Assembly (NCBI GenBank): GCA_041487355.1
Contig: JBGPND010000002.1
Coordinates: forward strand, 29,037 to 93,036
Origin: JAMXLO01 sp041487355
GTDB lineage: Bacteria > Pseudomonadota > Alphaproteobacteria > Acetobacterales > Acetobacteraceae
Direction of reading: 5' to 3'
Length of the DNA stretch: 64,000 nt
Part shown: piece by piece, positions 1 to 8,094 of the stretch
Position numbering within the stretch: the first letter of the stretch is position 1
Layout: each line of letters starts with the position of its first letter
Notes under the pieces: generated by a model
What the model saw: only the letters and a program-made list of their open reading frames with translations
Told to the model about the DNA's origin: nothing
The model's database searches: none
Position numbers and translations under genes: made by a program

Positions 1-566
1 CCCAGCACCTTCCCCTGCACCGGATCGATCTGGATCCAGCATTCCAGCACGTTGCCCCAGACCGGCACGTATTTCCAATCCCCGGGCGGCGGCACCGCCT
101 CCCAGGACAGGATCGCGCGTAACTTGACGATGTACGGTTCCCGGCACGTCGCGAAGAACGGCTGGAACCGCTTGCGCACGGCATAGCAGAGGTGGTGCTC
201 CTTGACCTGCGGAATGTCGTGGACGTTGACCTTGGCCAGACCGACATCCTCGTTGCTATCGTCGAAGTCCCCGTCGTTGTCCCAGTCGATGAAGAAGCGA
301 ACATATTCGTTGCTGCCTTGCGAGCACATCGGCCCAAGGAAGCCGAACGGCAGCTTCACCTGGAGCGTGGCCTCGAGCATGTTCTGCTCGGGCCAGAGGC
401 CGACACAGGTCAGCGCCTCATAGCTCGTGTTCGACTTGATCGCCTGAACGACCGGGAAGTCGGTGTTGGAGACCGTGCCAAAGTAATTCGGGTTGTTGGC
501 GAGCAATTTCGTGAACTGGAGCCGCTCCTTCATGAACAGCTCCGTACCATTCGGCAGACGGTCCAC
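1..566 (-). CDS. Conserved protein of unknown function, 5' part (runs off the window)
   Basis: An open frame without stop codons runs on the minus strand from a GTG at 566 to the window edge, giving about 188 residues. The frame is closed upstream by a TAG near 615, so this is the start end of the gene. The GTG at 566 is preceded by GGGAG eight bases away; the earlier in-frame GTG at 581 has no such site. The protein has no signal peptide or membrane segment. It contains NPNYFG near residue 27, LEATLQVKLPFGFLGPMCSQ near 62 and the acidic stretch DWDNDGDFDDSNEDVG near 94, which looks like a calcium-binding or exposed loop. I recognise a resemblance to uncharacterised conserved proteins but cannot name a function. 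The reading is intact and protein-like, so a real gene is likely. Confidence 0.6.
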   Translation of the reverse strand, partial: MDRLPNGTELFMKERLQFTKLLANNPNYFGTVSNTDFPVVQAIKSNTSYEALTCVGLWPEQNMLEATLQVKLPFGFLGPMCSQGSNEYVRFFIDWDNDGDFDDSNEDVGLAKVNVHDIPQVKEHHLCYAVRKRFQPFFATCREPYIVKLRAILSWEAVPPPGDWKYVPVWGNVLECWIQIDPVQGKVL

Positions 567-1092
567 GATTCGTGCTCCCACTATATGGCGCAGTGGCACT
601 GGAAGCTAACCCGCAGTACCGGGAGACTTCCCGATCCGCAATATACCTCGTTGAAGCAACTATAGAGATAAACATTCCGAGAGCATCGCAATCGCAAAGA
701 ACCGGTGGGGACAGCTTCCACGCCGCACCTCCACTCTGTACCGGTAACTGCTCAACCGGGGGCGAGCACAGATTGGCCGAGCTTGTAAGGAGGTTCTAAC
801 CAGCCGATTTGCCTTTGCGTTCTTATGCAGCGTCGGTCGGAGTGCGACGAACCCGGCTCGCCAGCCAAAGCCCGCTCTGCCGCAAACCAGCCTCCGACCA
901 TACCAACCGCCCATCCACTCTGCGGCTGCCCGCTCCCGGCACTATGCGAACCCCGCCTCCCGCCCGCCTTCGCCCGACCCAATCGCACCGCCCCGGGATG
1001 GCGGGCGAATGGCCAAGCTGGCATAGTCCTCCGCTTGGTGAGCGCGTCCTAACGCCTCGCCGCTGATCCGTGGGAACAAGGTTGGAAGCGAC
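567..1092. other. Intergenic region with no supported gene
   Basis: About 525 bases lie between the GTG of the minus-strand gene and the ATG of the plus-strand oxidoreductase, so the two genes diverge from it. Open frames here have no protein-like composition. I see no tRNA, strong hairpin or clear -35/-10 pair. The region should hold both promoters. Confidence 0.4.
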
Positions 1093-2235
1093 ATGATCAA
1101 ACGATTCCACGTCCTCTATGTCGGCCAGGTCGACCTGGACAATATCGGCCTCCAGGGCACGCCGGCGAACGACCGGCGCTATCCGAACGAGCGCCTGAGC
1201 GAGGTGTTCTGGACCACGCGCGACATGGCGCGGGTGATGGACGATCTCGGCTACTACGCGCTGTGGAGCGCGGAGCACCACTTCCAGCGCGAAGGCTATG
1301 AGTGCCTGCCCAACCTGGTGCAGCTCGGGCTGTGGCTCGCCACCCAGACCAAGCGCCTGAAGTTCGGCTGCGCGTTCAACGTGCTGCCGATGTGGCATCC
1401 GATCCGCCTCGCGGAAGACTACGCGATGGCCGACATCGTCACCGACGGCCGCATCATCATGGGTGTCGGGCGTGGCTACCACACGCGCGAGGTGGAGACC
1501 TTCGGCGGGCCGCTGATCGATGCGGAGAAGAACCGCGAATATTTCGAGGAGCAGTTGCAGCTCCTGCTCACCTGCTTCAACGAGGAGCAGTTCCACTTCA
1601 AGGGCAAGTATTTCGAGTGCCCGCCGCCGGTGGACTATCGCGGCTATCGGCTGACCGACATCACCACGGTGCCGCGGCCGAAGCACCTGCCGGTGGAGAT
1701 CTGGATGCCGGTCGCCAGCGGCAAGACGATCGACATGATGGCGAAGTATGGCCTGAAGGCCATGGTCACGCTGAACGGCGAGAAGATCCTCGACGACGTG
1801 GTGCGCGCCTACCAGGCGGCGTGCGCGCGGCACGGGCAGGAGAAGCAGCTCGGCCAGGACATGATCTGGGGGACGGGTCTGTATCTCGCCGCCAGCCAGG
1901 AGGAGGCGATCCGCCGGGTCGAGCCCGCCCACGACGAACGCTACAAGTGGTTCGCGCCGTTCGGCTTCGTGCGCTACGCCGACGAGCAGGGCCGCACCTG
2001 GGGAACGCCGGGCGCGCCGGCGAAAATCCCGTCACTGCGCGACGGCGTGCAGCAGAAGGCCTGGTTCTGCGGCCCGCCGGGCCAGGTTATCGACGGCATC
2101 AAGTCGATCGAGGCCAGGTATCCGGGCCTCGAGGACTACATGATCCACTGGGCCGAGGGGCTCTCGCCGGCGGAGTTCGAGGAGCAGCTTCGCTGGTTCG
2201 CCCGCGACGTGATGCCGGCGTTCAACCGGGCGTAA
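1093..2235 (+). CDS. LLM-class flavin-dependent oxidoreductase (luciferase-like monooxygenase)
   Basis: The 380-residue protein belongs to the bacterial luciferase-like (LLM) superfamily, TIM-barrel enzymes that use reduced FMN or F420 to oxidise small organic substrates. The N-terminal half shows family landmarks: a beta strand after MIKRFHVLYVG, the SAEHHF motif near residue 59, HPIRLAEDYAMADIVTDGR near 105 and GVGRGY near 129, which lies where the flavin phosphate binds. Length is typical for the alkanal-monooxygenase-like branch. The substrate cannot be read from the sequence. The ATG is preceded by a GGAAG-type site. No neighbour suggests a pathway: a palindromic element and a convergent DUF29 gene follow. 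The family assignment is secure, the precise function is not. Confidence 0.88.
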   Translation: MIKRFHVLYVGQVDLDNIGLQGTPANDRRYPNERLSEVFWTTRDMARVMDDLGYYALWSAEHHFQREGYECLPNLVQLGLWLATQTKRLKFGCAFNVLPMWHPIRLAEDYAMADIVTDGRIIMGVGRGYHTREVETFGGPLIDAEKNREYFEEQLQLLLTCFNEEQFHFKGKYFECPPPVDYRGYRLTDITTVPRPKHLPVEIWMPVASGKTIDMMAKYGLKAMVTLNGEKILDDVVRAYQAACARHGQEKQLGQDMIWGTGLYLAASQEEAIRRVEPAHDERYKWFAPFGFVRYADEQGRTWGTPGAPAKIPSLRDGVQQKAWFCGPPGQVIDGIKSIEARYPGLEDYMIHWAEGLSPAEFEEQLRWFARDVMPAFNRA

Positions 2236-2278
2236 GGTCGGGTTGCGCGCAGGCCGAAAGATGCGCGCAGCCCCACCA

Positions 2279-2440
2279 TAGCGGGTTCAGGGCGACCGGA
2301 AACGCGAGCGATCCTCGCCAGTCGTGATGGGTATCGCTGCGCTCAACCCATCCTACAGGCTGCGGCGTAGCGGCGTAGGATGGGTTGAGCACAGCGAAAC
2401 CCATCATTCCGGCGACATTCCAGTTATGCTGAACGTGCTC
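2279..2440. mobile_element. 162-bp MITE-like palindromic element, copy A
   Basis: This 162-base element matches, at the same length, the copy at 34885-35046. Both start TAGC(G/C)GGTTCAGG, contain the inverted core GATGGGT(A/T)TCGCTGCGCTC, and end CCAGTTATGCTGAA followed by GCTC. The ends form imperfect terminal inverted repeats that share TTCAG, then T, AC and GGAA. No coding sequence lies inside, so it would be a non-autonomous element. Its right part overlaps the 3' end of the DUF29 gene and supplies that gene's stop codon. A TA duplication is not visible at this copy. Confidence 0.7.
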
Positions 2441-2940
2441 TGGGAAGCCGGTCGGATGCGAGCGACCGCACCGAGGACGCCAGACCCCGAAAAGGGGAAG
2501 TCCTCGGCTGCGAAGGGGCATGGCGTTCCGATCAACGCGGATCGTACCGCCGCAGCCCTGTCTTCGTCCCAGGCTGCCAGTTTCGCGGTAACGACCTCCA
2601 GGGCATCGTGCCAGAGCGACTCCAGCCCCAGTCTGGATCGCATGGACCGACTGATCCTCCGCCGAAGGGCAACATTCCATGCCGTGATCTCCGAGATCCA
2701 ACCCCTCGCCGCTGGTGCGTCGGGATCGGCCCAGAGCAGAACCAGGTGGACAAGGATATTCTCGATCAGGCTCTCGACGGCGTGGAATTCGCCTTTCCCC
2801 ACGTCTTCGATCTCCTCGATAACGTTGGCCAGATCGAGCTCGTTCGGCAAATCCCGTCGCGCAGCCAAGGCGCGCAATACTGCTGCCTGCTGCTCCGCCC
2901 AGGCGTAGACATCTTCGTCATAGAGGCTGCTCTCGCCCAT
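2404..2940 (-). CDS. DUF29 family protein with a C-terminus formed by a repeat
   Basis: The start MGESSLYDEDVYAWAEQQAA matches the DUF29 family, small uncharacterised proteins common in cyanobacteria and proteobacteria. Residues 1-130 carry the expected helical pattern, including LANVIEEIEDVGKGEFHAVE. The start is well supported by GGAGGAG upstream of the ATG. Family members usually end shortly after a CP(F/Y) motif; here CPF occurs near residue 140, followed by a stretch not expected for the family. The last eleven residues and the stop codon come from the palindromic element at 2279-2440. The natural C-terminus has probably been replaced, though the conserved core is intact, so the protein may still fold. 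Its biochemical role is unknown. Confidence 0.75.
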   Translation of the reverse strand: MGESSLYDEDVYAWAEQQAAVLRALAARRDLPNELDLANVIEEIEDVGKGEFHAVESLIENILVHLVLLWADPDAPAARGWISEITAWNVALRRRISRSMRSRLGLESLWHDALEVVTAKLAAWDEDRAAAVRSALIGTPCPFAAEDFPFSGSGVLGAVARIRPASQSTFSITGMSPE

Positions 2941-2995
2941 CGGCTCCTCCAGGGCACCAACTTGGTGCCAGCGAGCGAACGGCGCAACCGACGCG

Positions 2996-3412
<417 letters not shown>

Positions 3413-3588
3413 GCCACCGGTCCTGCCTTTCCTGTCGCTGCGCTCCCGCCTTGGACTCTTCGGAAGCCGCGAAACCCCCCGGCCCGTCCTCGGTCGCATT
3501 TGCGCGGGCTTATAGCGGTGGCTGATAGCTCCGCCAAGGGTGCGCGAGAAAGCTTCGACAGGCTGACACGGAATGGTTTAGGCCCCGG

Positions 3589-3993
3589 TCAGAGATGACG
3601 GCGCGCCAGCTCCACCCGGACGCGCACGATGATCGCCGAGACCATGGCCGCAAGCCGGCGATCGGTCGCGTGCGGCACCGCGGCGGCCAGCTCGGCCAGG
3701 TGCTGCAGCGCCGCCATATCGTCGTTTCCGGTCAGCAGCGCCCGCTGCAGTTCGGCCAGTGCCGCCAGCAAGTCCTGGCCATGGCGGCGCGCCTCCCGAT
3801 CCTCCGCCGTCTCGCCGCCCAACTCTTGCAGCGTAAGCATGGAAGCCAGCGCCGCCGCCGGCGCAGCTTCGGTCGCGGCATGGCTGGAAACGGTCGTTTC
3901 GATTGGCACCGTGAACCCGGCCGAAGCCCGCGCCGGTCCCCGCGCGCCGAGGCGGGCGGCACTGGGCCGGCCGATGCCTTCAATCGCTGCCAT
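3589..3993 (-). CDS. fliX: Flagellar assembly regulator FliX
   Basis: FliX is the small alphaproteobacterial regulator that couples flagellar basal-body assembly to class III/IV gene expression; in Caulobacter it acts on the sigma-54 activator FlbD. The 134-residue protein has a low-complexity N-terminus (1-45) and then the conserved helical core starting LTLQELGGETAEDREARRHG, with LLAALAELQRALLTGN and a closing RVRVELARRHL. Its position supports the call: it is divergent from flgI, the classic fliX-flgI arrangement, with only 167 bases between the starts and a sigma-54 type promoter in that gap. Sequence conservation is low, as is usual for FliX. Confidence 0.85.
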   Translation of the reverse strand: MAAIEGIGRPSAARLGARGPARASAGFTVPIETTVSSHAATEAAPAAALASMLTLQELGGETAEDREARRHGQDLLAALAELQRALLTGNDDMAALQHLAELAAAVPHATDRRLAAMVSAIIVRVRVELARRHL

Positions 3994-4086
3994 GCACCCG
4001 GCTCCTTCTTCTCACCCTGCGTGCCGCGCGGCAGATCCTGCCGGGCCGCCGCGCGCCGAAAGCAGCCGATCGCGCCGTTCCGGCCG

Positions 4087-4101
4087 TGGCACGCTGCTTG
4101 C
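4087..4101 (+). promoter_or_regulatory. Sigma-54 (RpoN) type -24/-12 promoter upstream of flgI
   Basis: TGGCAC, five bases, then TTGC matches the sigma-54 consensus TGGCAC-N5-TTGC exactly. It lies on the strand of flgI and would start transcription near 4113, about 48 bases before the flgI start. Sigma-54 control of flgI and neighbouring hook-basal-body genes is known in Caulobacter, where FliX modulates the activator. Confidence 0.75.
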
Positions 4102-4160
4102 GCTTACTCGGTGCAGACTGACCGCAAATCCTTACGGCCCTGCTACCGCCGAGGCTCACC

Positions 4161-5261
4161 TTGCCCAAGCTCCTTCGCCCGCTCATCCTGCTCGTTCTGC
4201 TCGCCGCGTCCCTGCCGGCGGCGGCGCAGGTCCGCATCAAGGACATCGCCGATGTCGAGGGAATCCGCGAGAACCAGCTCATCGGCTACGGCCTGGTGGT
4301 CGGGCTGAACAACACCGGCGACAAGCTGGACAACTCGGTCTTCACCCGTGAATCGCTGATCGGCATGCTGGAGCGGCTGGGCGTGAACACCCGCGACCAG
4401 GTTGCCAAGCTCTCCACCAAGAACATCGCCGCGGTGATGGTCACCGCCGAACTGCCGGCCTTCGCCCGCAGCGGCAGCCGGATCGATGTCGCCGTTTCCG
4501 CCCTCGGCGACGCCACCAACCTCACCGGCGGCACGCTGCTGGTGACGCCTCTGCTGGCGGCCGATGGCGAAGTGTATGCGGTGGCCCAGGGCGCGCTCGC
4601 CACCGGCGCGATCGCCGCGCGCGGCGCCGCCACCTCGGTGACACGCGGCGTTCCCACCTCGGCACGCATTACCAATGGCGCGACGGTCGAGCGCGAGGTG
4701 GCATTTCGGTTGGACAAGACCACCGCCCTCCGGCTCGGCTTGCGCAATCCTGACCTCACGACCGCCAGGCGCATCGCCGCCGCGATCAACACGGCGATCG
4801 GTCCCGTCGCACGCGCCACCGATCCGCGCACGGTCGCACTCGACCTGGCCGGCCGCGACCCGATCGACGCACTCGCCGCGCTTGAGGACCTGCGCGTCGA
4901 GCCGGATAGCCCCGCCATAGTGGTGATCGAGGAAGCGAGCGGCACCATCGTGATGGGAGCCAATGTCCGCATCAGCACCGTGGCCATCGCGCAGGGCAAT
5001 CTGACCATCCGGGTGACCGAGACACCCGAGGTGAGCCAGCCGGCCCCGCTCTCCGGCGGGACCACCACCGTCGTTCCGCGCACGCAGGTGCAGATAGACG
5101 ACCAGCACGACCGCAAGCTGGGCATCCTGCAGGGCAGCGTGACGTTGCGGGACCTGGTCGCCAGCCTGAATGCGCTTGGCATCGGCCCGCGCGACATGAT
5201 CAGCATCCTCCAGTCGATCAAGGCGGCCGGCGCGCTGCAAGCGGACCTGCAGGTGCGCTGA
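4161..5261 (+). CDS. flgI: Flagellar P-ring protein FlgI
   Basis: FlgI builds the periplasmic P-ring, the bushing that lets the flagellar rod turn in the peptidoglycan layer. The 366-residue protein begins with a signal peptide: MPKLLRPL, a hydrophobic run LILLVLLAASLP and a likely cleavage after AAA before QVRIKDIADVEG. The following GIRENQLIGYGLVVGLNNTGD is the family hallmark, and the length is typical. The start is a TTG with GAGG six bases upstream; no in-frame ATG or GTG fits better. The stop codon abuts the ATG of the rod-binding protein gene, so the two should be translated together. Transcription is probably from the sigma-54 type promoter at 4087. Confidence 0.95.
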   Translation: MPKLLRPLILLVLLAASLPAAAQVRIKDIADVEGIRENQLIGYGLVVGLNNTGDKLDNSVFTRESLIGMLERLGVNTRDQVAKLSTKNIAAVMVTAELPAFARSGSRIDVAVSALGDATNLTGGTLLVTPLLAADGEVYAVAQGALATGAIAARGAATSVTRGVPTSARITNGATVEREVAFRLDKTTALRLGLRNPDLTTARRIAAAINTAIGPVARATDPRTVALDLAGRDPIDALAALEDLRVEPDSPAIVVIEEASGTIVMGANVRISTVAIAQGNLTIRVTETPEVSQPAPLSGGTTTVVPRTQVQIDDQHDRKLGILQGSVTLRDLVASLNALGIGPRDMISILQSIKAAGALQADLQVR

Positions 5262-5563
5262 TGAGCGGCCACATCCTGCCTTCCCCTGTGCCGCTTCCGG
5301 CAAGCACCCTGCCACAGGAGCGGGTGAGCAAGCTCTGGCAGGCGGCAAAGGACTTCGAGGCAATGGCGCTCGGCCGGCTACTGGCGCCAATGTTCGAGAC
5401 CGTCGATACGGCACATTCGGCCTTCGGTGGCAGCGACGCCGAGGCGAGCTGGCGGCCGATGCTGGTGGACGCGATCGGCAAGCAAATCGCCGCGCATGGC
5501 GGACTGGGACTCGCCGCGCCGGTGTTCGCCGCGATGCTGCGCGCACAGGAGCAGACACAATGA
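5261..5563 (+). CDS. flgJ: FlgJ-type rod-binding protein (rod-cap domain only)
   Basis: This 100-residue protein corresponds to the N-terminal rod-binding domain of FlgJ, which caps the growing flagellar rod. Residues 22-90 contain KLWQAAKDFEAMALGRLLAP and FGGSDAEASWRPMLVDAIGK, matching the family. The C-terminal muramidase domain of enterobacterial FlgJ is absent, as is normal in alphaproteobacteria, where a separate lytic enzyme does that job. The gene begins directly at the flgI stop and overlaps the next ATG by four bases, so it sits inside a coupled flagellar operon. Confidence 0.88.
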   Translation: MSGHILPSPVPLPASTLPQERVSKLWQAAKDFEAMALGRLLAPMFETVDTAHSAFGGSDAEASWRPMLVDAIGKQIAAHGGLGLAAPVFAAMLRAQEQTQ

Positions 5564-5943
5564 GCAAGGAACTGATCGCGGCCGCCTGCCTGCTCGCGGA
5601 CGCGCTGGCCGAGGAGAATACGGCTCTGGCGGCACTCGATCTGCCACGCGCGGTGTCAATGCTGGCAGACAAGCAACGCGCCGTCACGGGCTTCCTCGCG
5701 GCGCGGGATGCCCAGCGCATCGCCACGCAGCACGCCATGATCGAGCCCCTGGCGCGGCGCCTCCAGTCGCTGTCGCAGGAAAACCGGACGCTGCTGGAGC
5801 GCGCCATCGCCGTGCAGGGGCGGGTGATCGGCGTGATCGCCCGGGCCGCCGTGCCGGCGGTTGCGCCATCGGGTTATTCCCCCCATGGCACCCCCGGCCA
5901 TCCCGCCCGGCCGACGGCTCTCGCTCTCTCCGCCAGAGCCTGA
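5560..5943 (+). CDS. FlgN-like flagellar export chaperone
   Basis: A 127-residue, mostly helical protein with a short disordered tail rich in proline and alanine after residue 98. The first 95 residues fit the size and heptad character of FlgN-type chaperones, which hold hook-associated proteins before export. Family sequence identity is low, so the call leans on position: it directly follows flgJ with an ATGA overlap, where alphaproteobacteria usually carry such a gene. It is the last recognisably flagellar gene here; the next gene starts 37 bases downstream on the same strand. Confidence 0.6.
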   Translation: MSKELIAAACLLADALAEENTALAALDLPRAVSMLADKQRAVTGFLAARDAQRIATQHAMIEPLARRLQSLSQENRTLLERAIAVQGRVIGVIARAAVPAVAPSGYSPHGTPGHPARPTALALSARA

Positions 5944-5980
5944 ACTACCGGCATTGCCATCGGCGTGATACTGCCAGCGC

Positions 5981-6742
5981 ATGAATGCGTTGGCCCCGGA
6001 GACATGGCGCCGCCTGCTGCGCCGTTCGGCTGCGGATGCCGGCCTGTCGCCGCTCTACGGCCCTCTGCTGGCCCCGGCAATCGCCGCCGACGGTTGCTAC
6101 GTGCTCGGCCGTATTGCGCAGTCGCTGGATGGCCGGATCGCGACGACGAGCGGCGCGTCGCATTGGATCAGCGGGCAGCAGGACATCGTTCATACCCACC
6201 GGCTGCGCGCATTGTTCGACGCGGTCGTGGTGGGCGCCGGCACGGTGCGTGCCGATGATCCGCAACTGACCACGCGCGAGGTGGAAGGTCCCTCGCCGGT
6301 GCGGGTGGTGCTGGACACCGACCGCCGGCTGGACGCGCACTACCGTGTGTTCCGCGAAGCGCCGCAGACCCTGCTGCTCTGTGCCGCCGATGCTCCCGGC
6401 GACGATCATGTGGGAGAGGCGCGGGTGCTCCGTCTGCCGCGTGCGCCCAAGGGTCTGGATATCGGCGCCGTGCTTGCAGCGCTGGCCGGACGCGGGCTCC
6501 GGCGTGTCTTCGTCGAAGGCGGCGGCATCACGGTCTCGCGCTTCCTGGCCGCGGGCGCGCTCGATCGGCTGCATGTGACGATAGCGCCGTTGCTGATCGG
6601 CTCGGGCATTCCCGCCTTCACCCTGCCGGAGGCCGCCACCCTGCACGAAGGATTGCGCCTTGAATGGACGGTGCATCGCATCGGCGTGGATCTGCTGCTC
6701 GATATCCCGCTCGGCCGCATGCGGCCCGGCGCACGGGCATGA
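5981..6742 (+). CDS. RibD C-terminal domain (dihydrofolate-reductase-like) reductase
   Basis: The 253-residue protein is a stand-alone RibD_C domain, the dihydrofolate-reductase fold that in riboflavin synthesis reduces a ribosylamino-pyrimidine with NADPH. Landmarks are IAQSLDGRIATTSG near residue 45, GAGTVRADDPQLTTR near 86 and the nucleotide-binding RRVFVEGGG near 185. There is no deaminase domain, and no other riboflavin gene is nearby, so housekeeping riboflavin synthesis is unlikely. It heads a run of overlapping genes for a dehydrogenase, a pterin-synthase-like protein, a glycosyltransferase and a methyltransferase. I infer that it reduces a pyrimidine or pterin intermediate of that pathway. 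The stop overlaps the next start by four bases. Confidence 0.82.
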   Translation: MNALAPETWRRLLRRSAADAGLSPLYGPLLAPAIAADGCYVLGRIAQSLDGRIATTSGASHWISGQQDIVHTHRLRALFDAVVVGAGTVRADDPQLTTREVEGPSPVRVVLDTDRRLDAHYRVFREAPQTLLLCAADAPGDDHVGEARVLRLPRAPKGLDIGAVLAALAGRGLRRVFVEGGGITVSRFLAAGALDRLHVTIAPLLIGSGIPAFTLPEAATLHEGLRLEWTVHRIGVDLLLDIPLGRMRPGARA

Positions 6743-7692
6743 CAGAGGCGCGCGCATTCTGGACAGTGGCACCGGGCCGAGGAGAAATCCGCGGCGAGAC
6801 GCTGCCCGAGGCGGCGCCGGGACAGCTCCTGGTGCGCACGCTGGCAAGCGGCGTGTCGCGCGGTACCGAATCGCTGGTGTTCGCCGGACGCGTGCCGGAG
6901 AGCCAACATCAGGCGATGCGCGCGCCGCTGATGGGCGGGCAGTTCCCGTTTCCGGTGAAATACGGCTACAGCGCCGTCGGCCGCGCTGCGGATGGCAGGC
7001 GGGTCTTCGCATTGCATCCGCATCAGGACGTCTTCCTCGCACCAGAGCAGATGTGCATCCCGGTGCCCGACGCGGTGCCGACGCCGCGCGCGGTGCTCGC
7101 CGCCAACATGGAGACCGCGCTGAACGTGTTGTGGGATGCCGCCCCGCTTGCCGGCGAGCGCATGCTTGTCATCGGCGCAGGCGTGGTCGGTCTGCTCTGC
7201 GCTGCCTTGCTGGCGCGGATTCCCGCTGCGCGCGTGACGGTGGTGGACACCAACGCGTCCCGCGCGCCGCTGGCACGGCAGTTCGGTTGCAGCTTCGCGC
7301 CGCCCGAACTGGCGCTACGCGAGCAGGAGCTGGTGGTGCATGCATCGGCGAGCGAGGCAGGGCTTCGTCTGGCCCTGGCCTCCGCCGGCTTCGAGGCGCG
7401 CATCGTCGAGGCGAGCTGGTTCGGCGATCGCGCGCCCGCTCTGCCGCTCGGCGAGGCATTCCATGCGCGGCGGCTGCGGCTGATTGCGAGTCAGGTCGGT
7501 GCCGTCGCGCTGCCGATGCGCGGCCGGCGCAGCCACGGCGAGCGGCTGGCGATGGCACTCGAGCTGCTGGCCGATCCCGCCTATGACACGCTACTGGACG
7601 GGCCGACGCGGTTCGAGGATATGCCGCACATGATGCCGCGCATCCTCGAATCGGGCAGCCTGTGCCACGTCATCACCTACGGGACCGAGTGA
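6739..7692 (+). CDS. Medium-chain dehydrogenase with SRGTE motif (zinc-type ligands not seen)
   Basis: The 317-residue protein is a medium-chain dehydrogenase/reductase. The N-terminal catalytic domain carries SGVSRGTESLVFAGRVP near residue 38, a motif shared with the BchC branch. The nucleotide-binding Rossmann segment GERMLVIGAGVVGLLCAALL follows near residue 134. The usual cysteine and histidine zinc ligands of alcohol dehydrogenases are not evident, so the common label zinc-binding alcohol dehydrogenase may mislead. The true start is the ATG at 6739, overlapping the previous stop; a longer upstream reading would be the shadow of that gene. The pterin-synthase-like gene starts directly at its stop. 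The substrate is unknown; a step in the same small-molecule pathway is inferred. Confidence 0.8.
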   Translation: MTEARAFWTVAPGRGEIRGETLPEAAPGQLLVRTLASGVSRGTESLVFAGRVPESQHQAMRAPLMGGQFPFPVKYGYSAVGRAADGRRVFALHPHQDVFLAPEQMCIPVPDAVPTPRAVLAANMETALNVLWDAAPLAGERMLVIGAGVVGLLCAALLARIPAARVTVVDTNASRAPLARQFGCSFAPPELALREQELVVHASASEAGLRLALASAGFEARIVEASWFGDRAPALPLGEAFHARRLRLIASQVGAVALPMRGRRSHGERLAMALELLADPAYDTLLDGPTRFEDMPHMMPRILESGSLCHVITYGTE

Positions 7693-8094
7693 ATGTTCAG
7701 CCTCACCGTCTGCGACCACATCATGATCGCCCACAGTTTCCATGGCGAGGAATTCGGCCCGGCGCAGAAGCTGCACGGCGCCACCTTCGTGGTCGAGGCG
7801 GAATTCCGCGCCCCGAAGCTCGACCAGCTGCAGCTTCTGGTCGACATCGGCCTGGTGAAGACCGAGCTGCGCCGCGTGCTTGAGCCGCTCGACTACAGCA
7901 ATCTGGACGAGAACCCGACATTCAAGGGCATCAATACGACCACCGAATACGTGGCGTTCCACATCCATGGCCTGCTCGCCGCTGCCTGCCGCGACGGACG
8001 GCTCGGCGAAGGCGGCCGCGCCGTGACCGGGTTGAAGGTCCTGCTGCGCGAAAGCCCGAATGCCTGGGCGGCCTTTGAAGGACCTGTCGCCTGA
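7693..8094 (+). CDS. Divergent 6-carboxytetrahydropterin synthase (QueD/PTPS) homologue
   Basis: This 133-residue protein has the T-fold of the 6-pyruvoyl-/6-carboxytetrahydropterin synthase family, which convert dihydroneopterin triphosphate. The match includes AHSF near residue 13, KLHGATFVVEAEF near 26 and TTTEYVAFHIHG near 87, the last at the position of the family's glutamate region. Several catalytic positions differ from QueD: the zinc motif HGH reads HGA (H28, then A30), the catalytic cysteine before it is missing (PAQKLHG), and the family's LDHxxL motif reads LDYSNL. Only two zinc histidines (H14, H28) are evident. The enzyme may therefore do a different reaction on a pterin-like substrate. 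It is coupled to both neighbours. Confidence 0.8.
   Translation: MFSLTVCDHIMIAHSFHGEEFGPAQKLHGATFVVEAEFRAPKLDQLQLLVDIGLVKTELRRVLEPLDYSNLDENPTFKGINTTTEYVAFHIHGLLAAACRDGRLGEGGRAVTGLKVLLRESPNAWAAFEGPVA

Noticed and set aside
823..1932. Long minus-strand open frame across the luciferase-like gene
   Set aside because: It is an antisense shadow: the plus-strand frame has clear family motifs, while the minus-strand translation is repetitive in histidine, arginine and leucine with no family signal.
2222..2701. Small proteins containing VGWVERSDTHH-like strings
   Set aside because: These strings are translations of the dispersed palindrome and recur wherever it occurs; they are not genes.
4143..5807. 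554-codon minus-strand frame opposite flgI, flgJ and flgN
   Set aside because: GC-rich third positions keep the antisense frame open. The flagellar genes on the plus strand explain the sequence.
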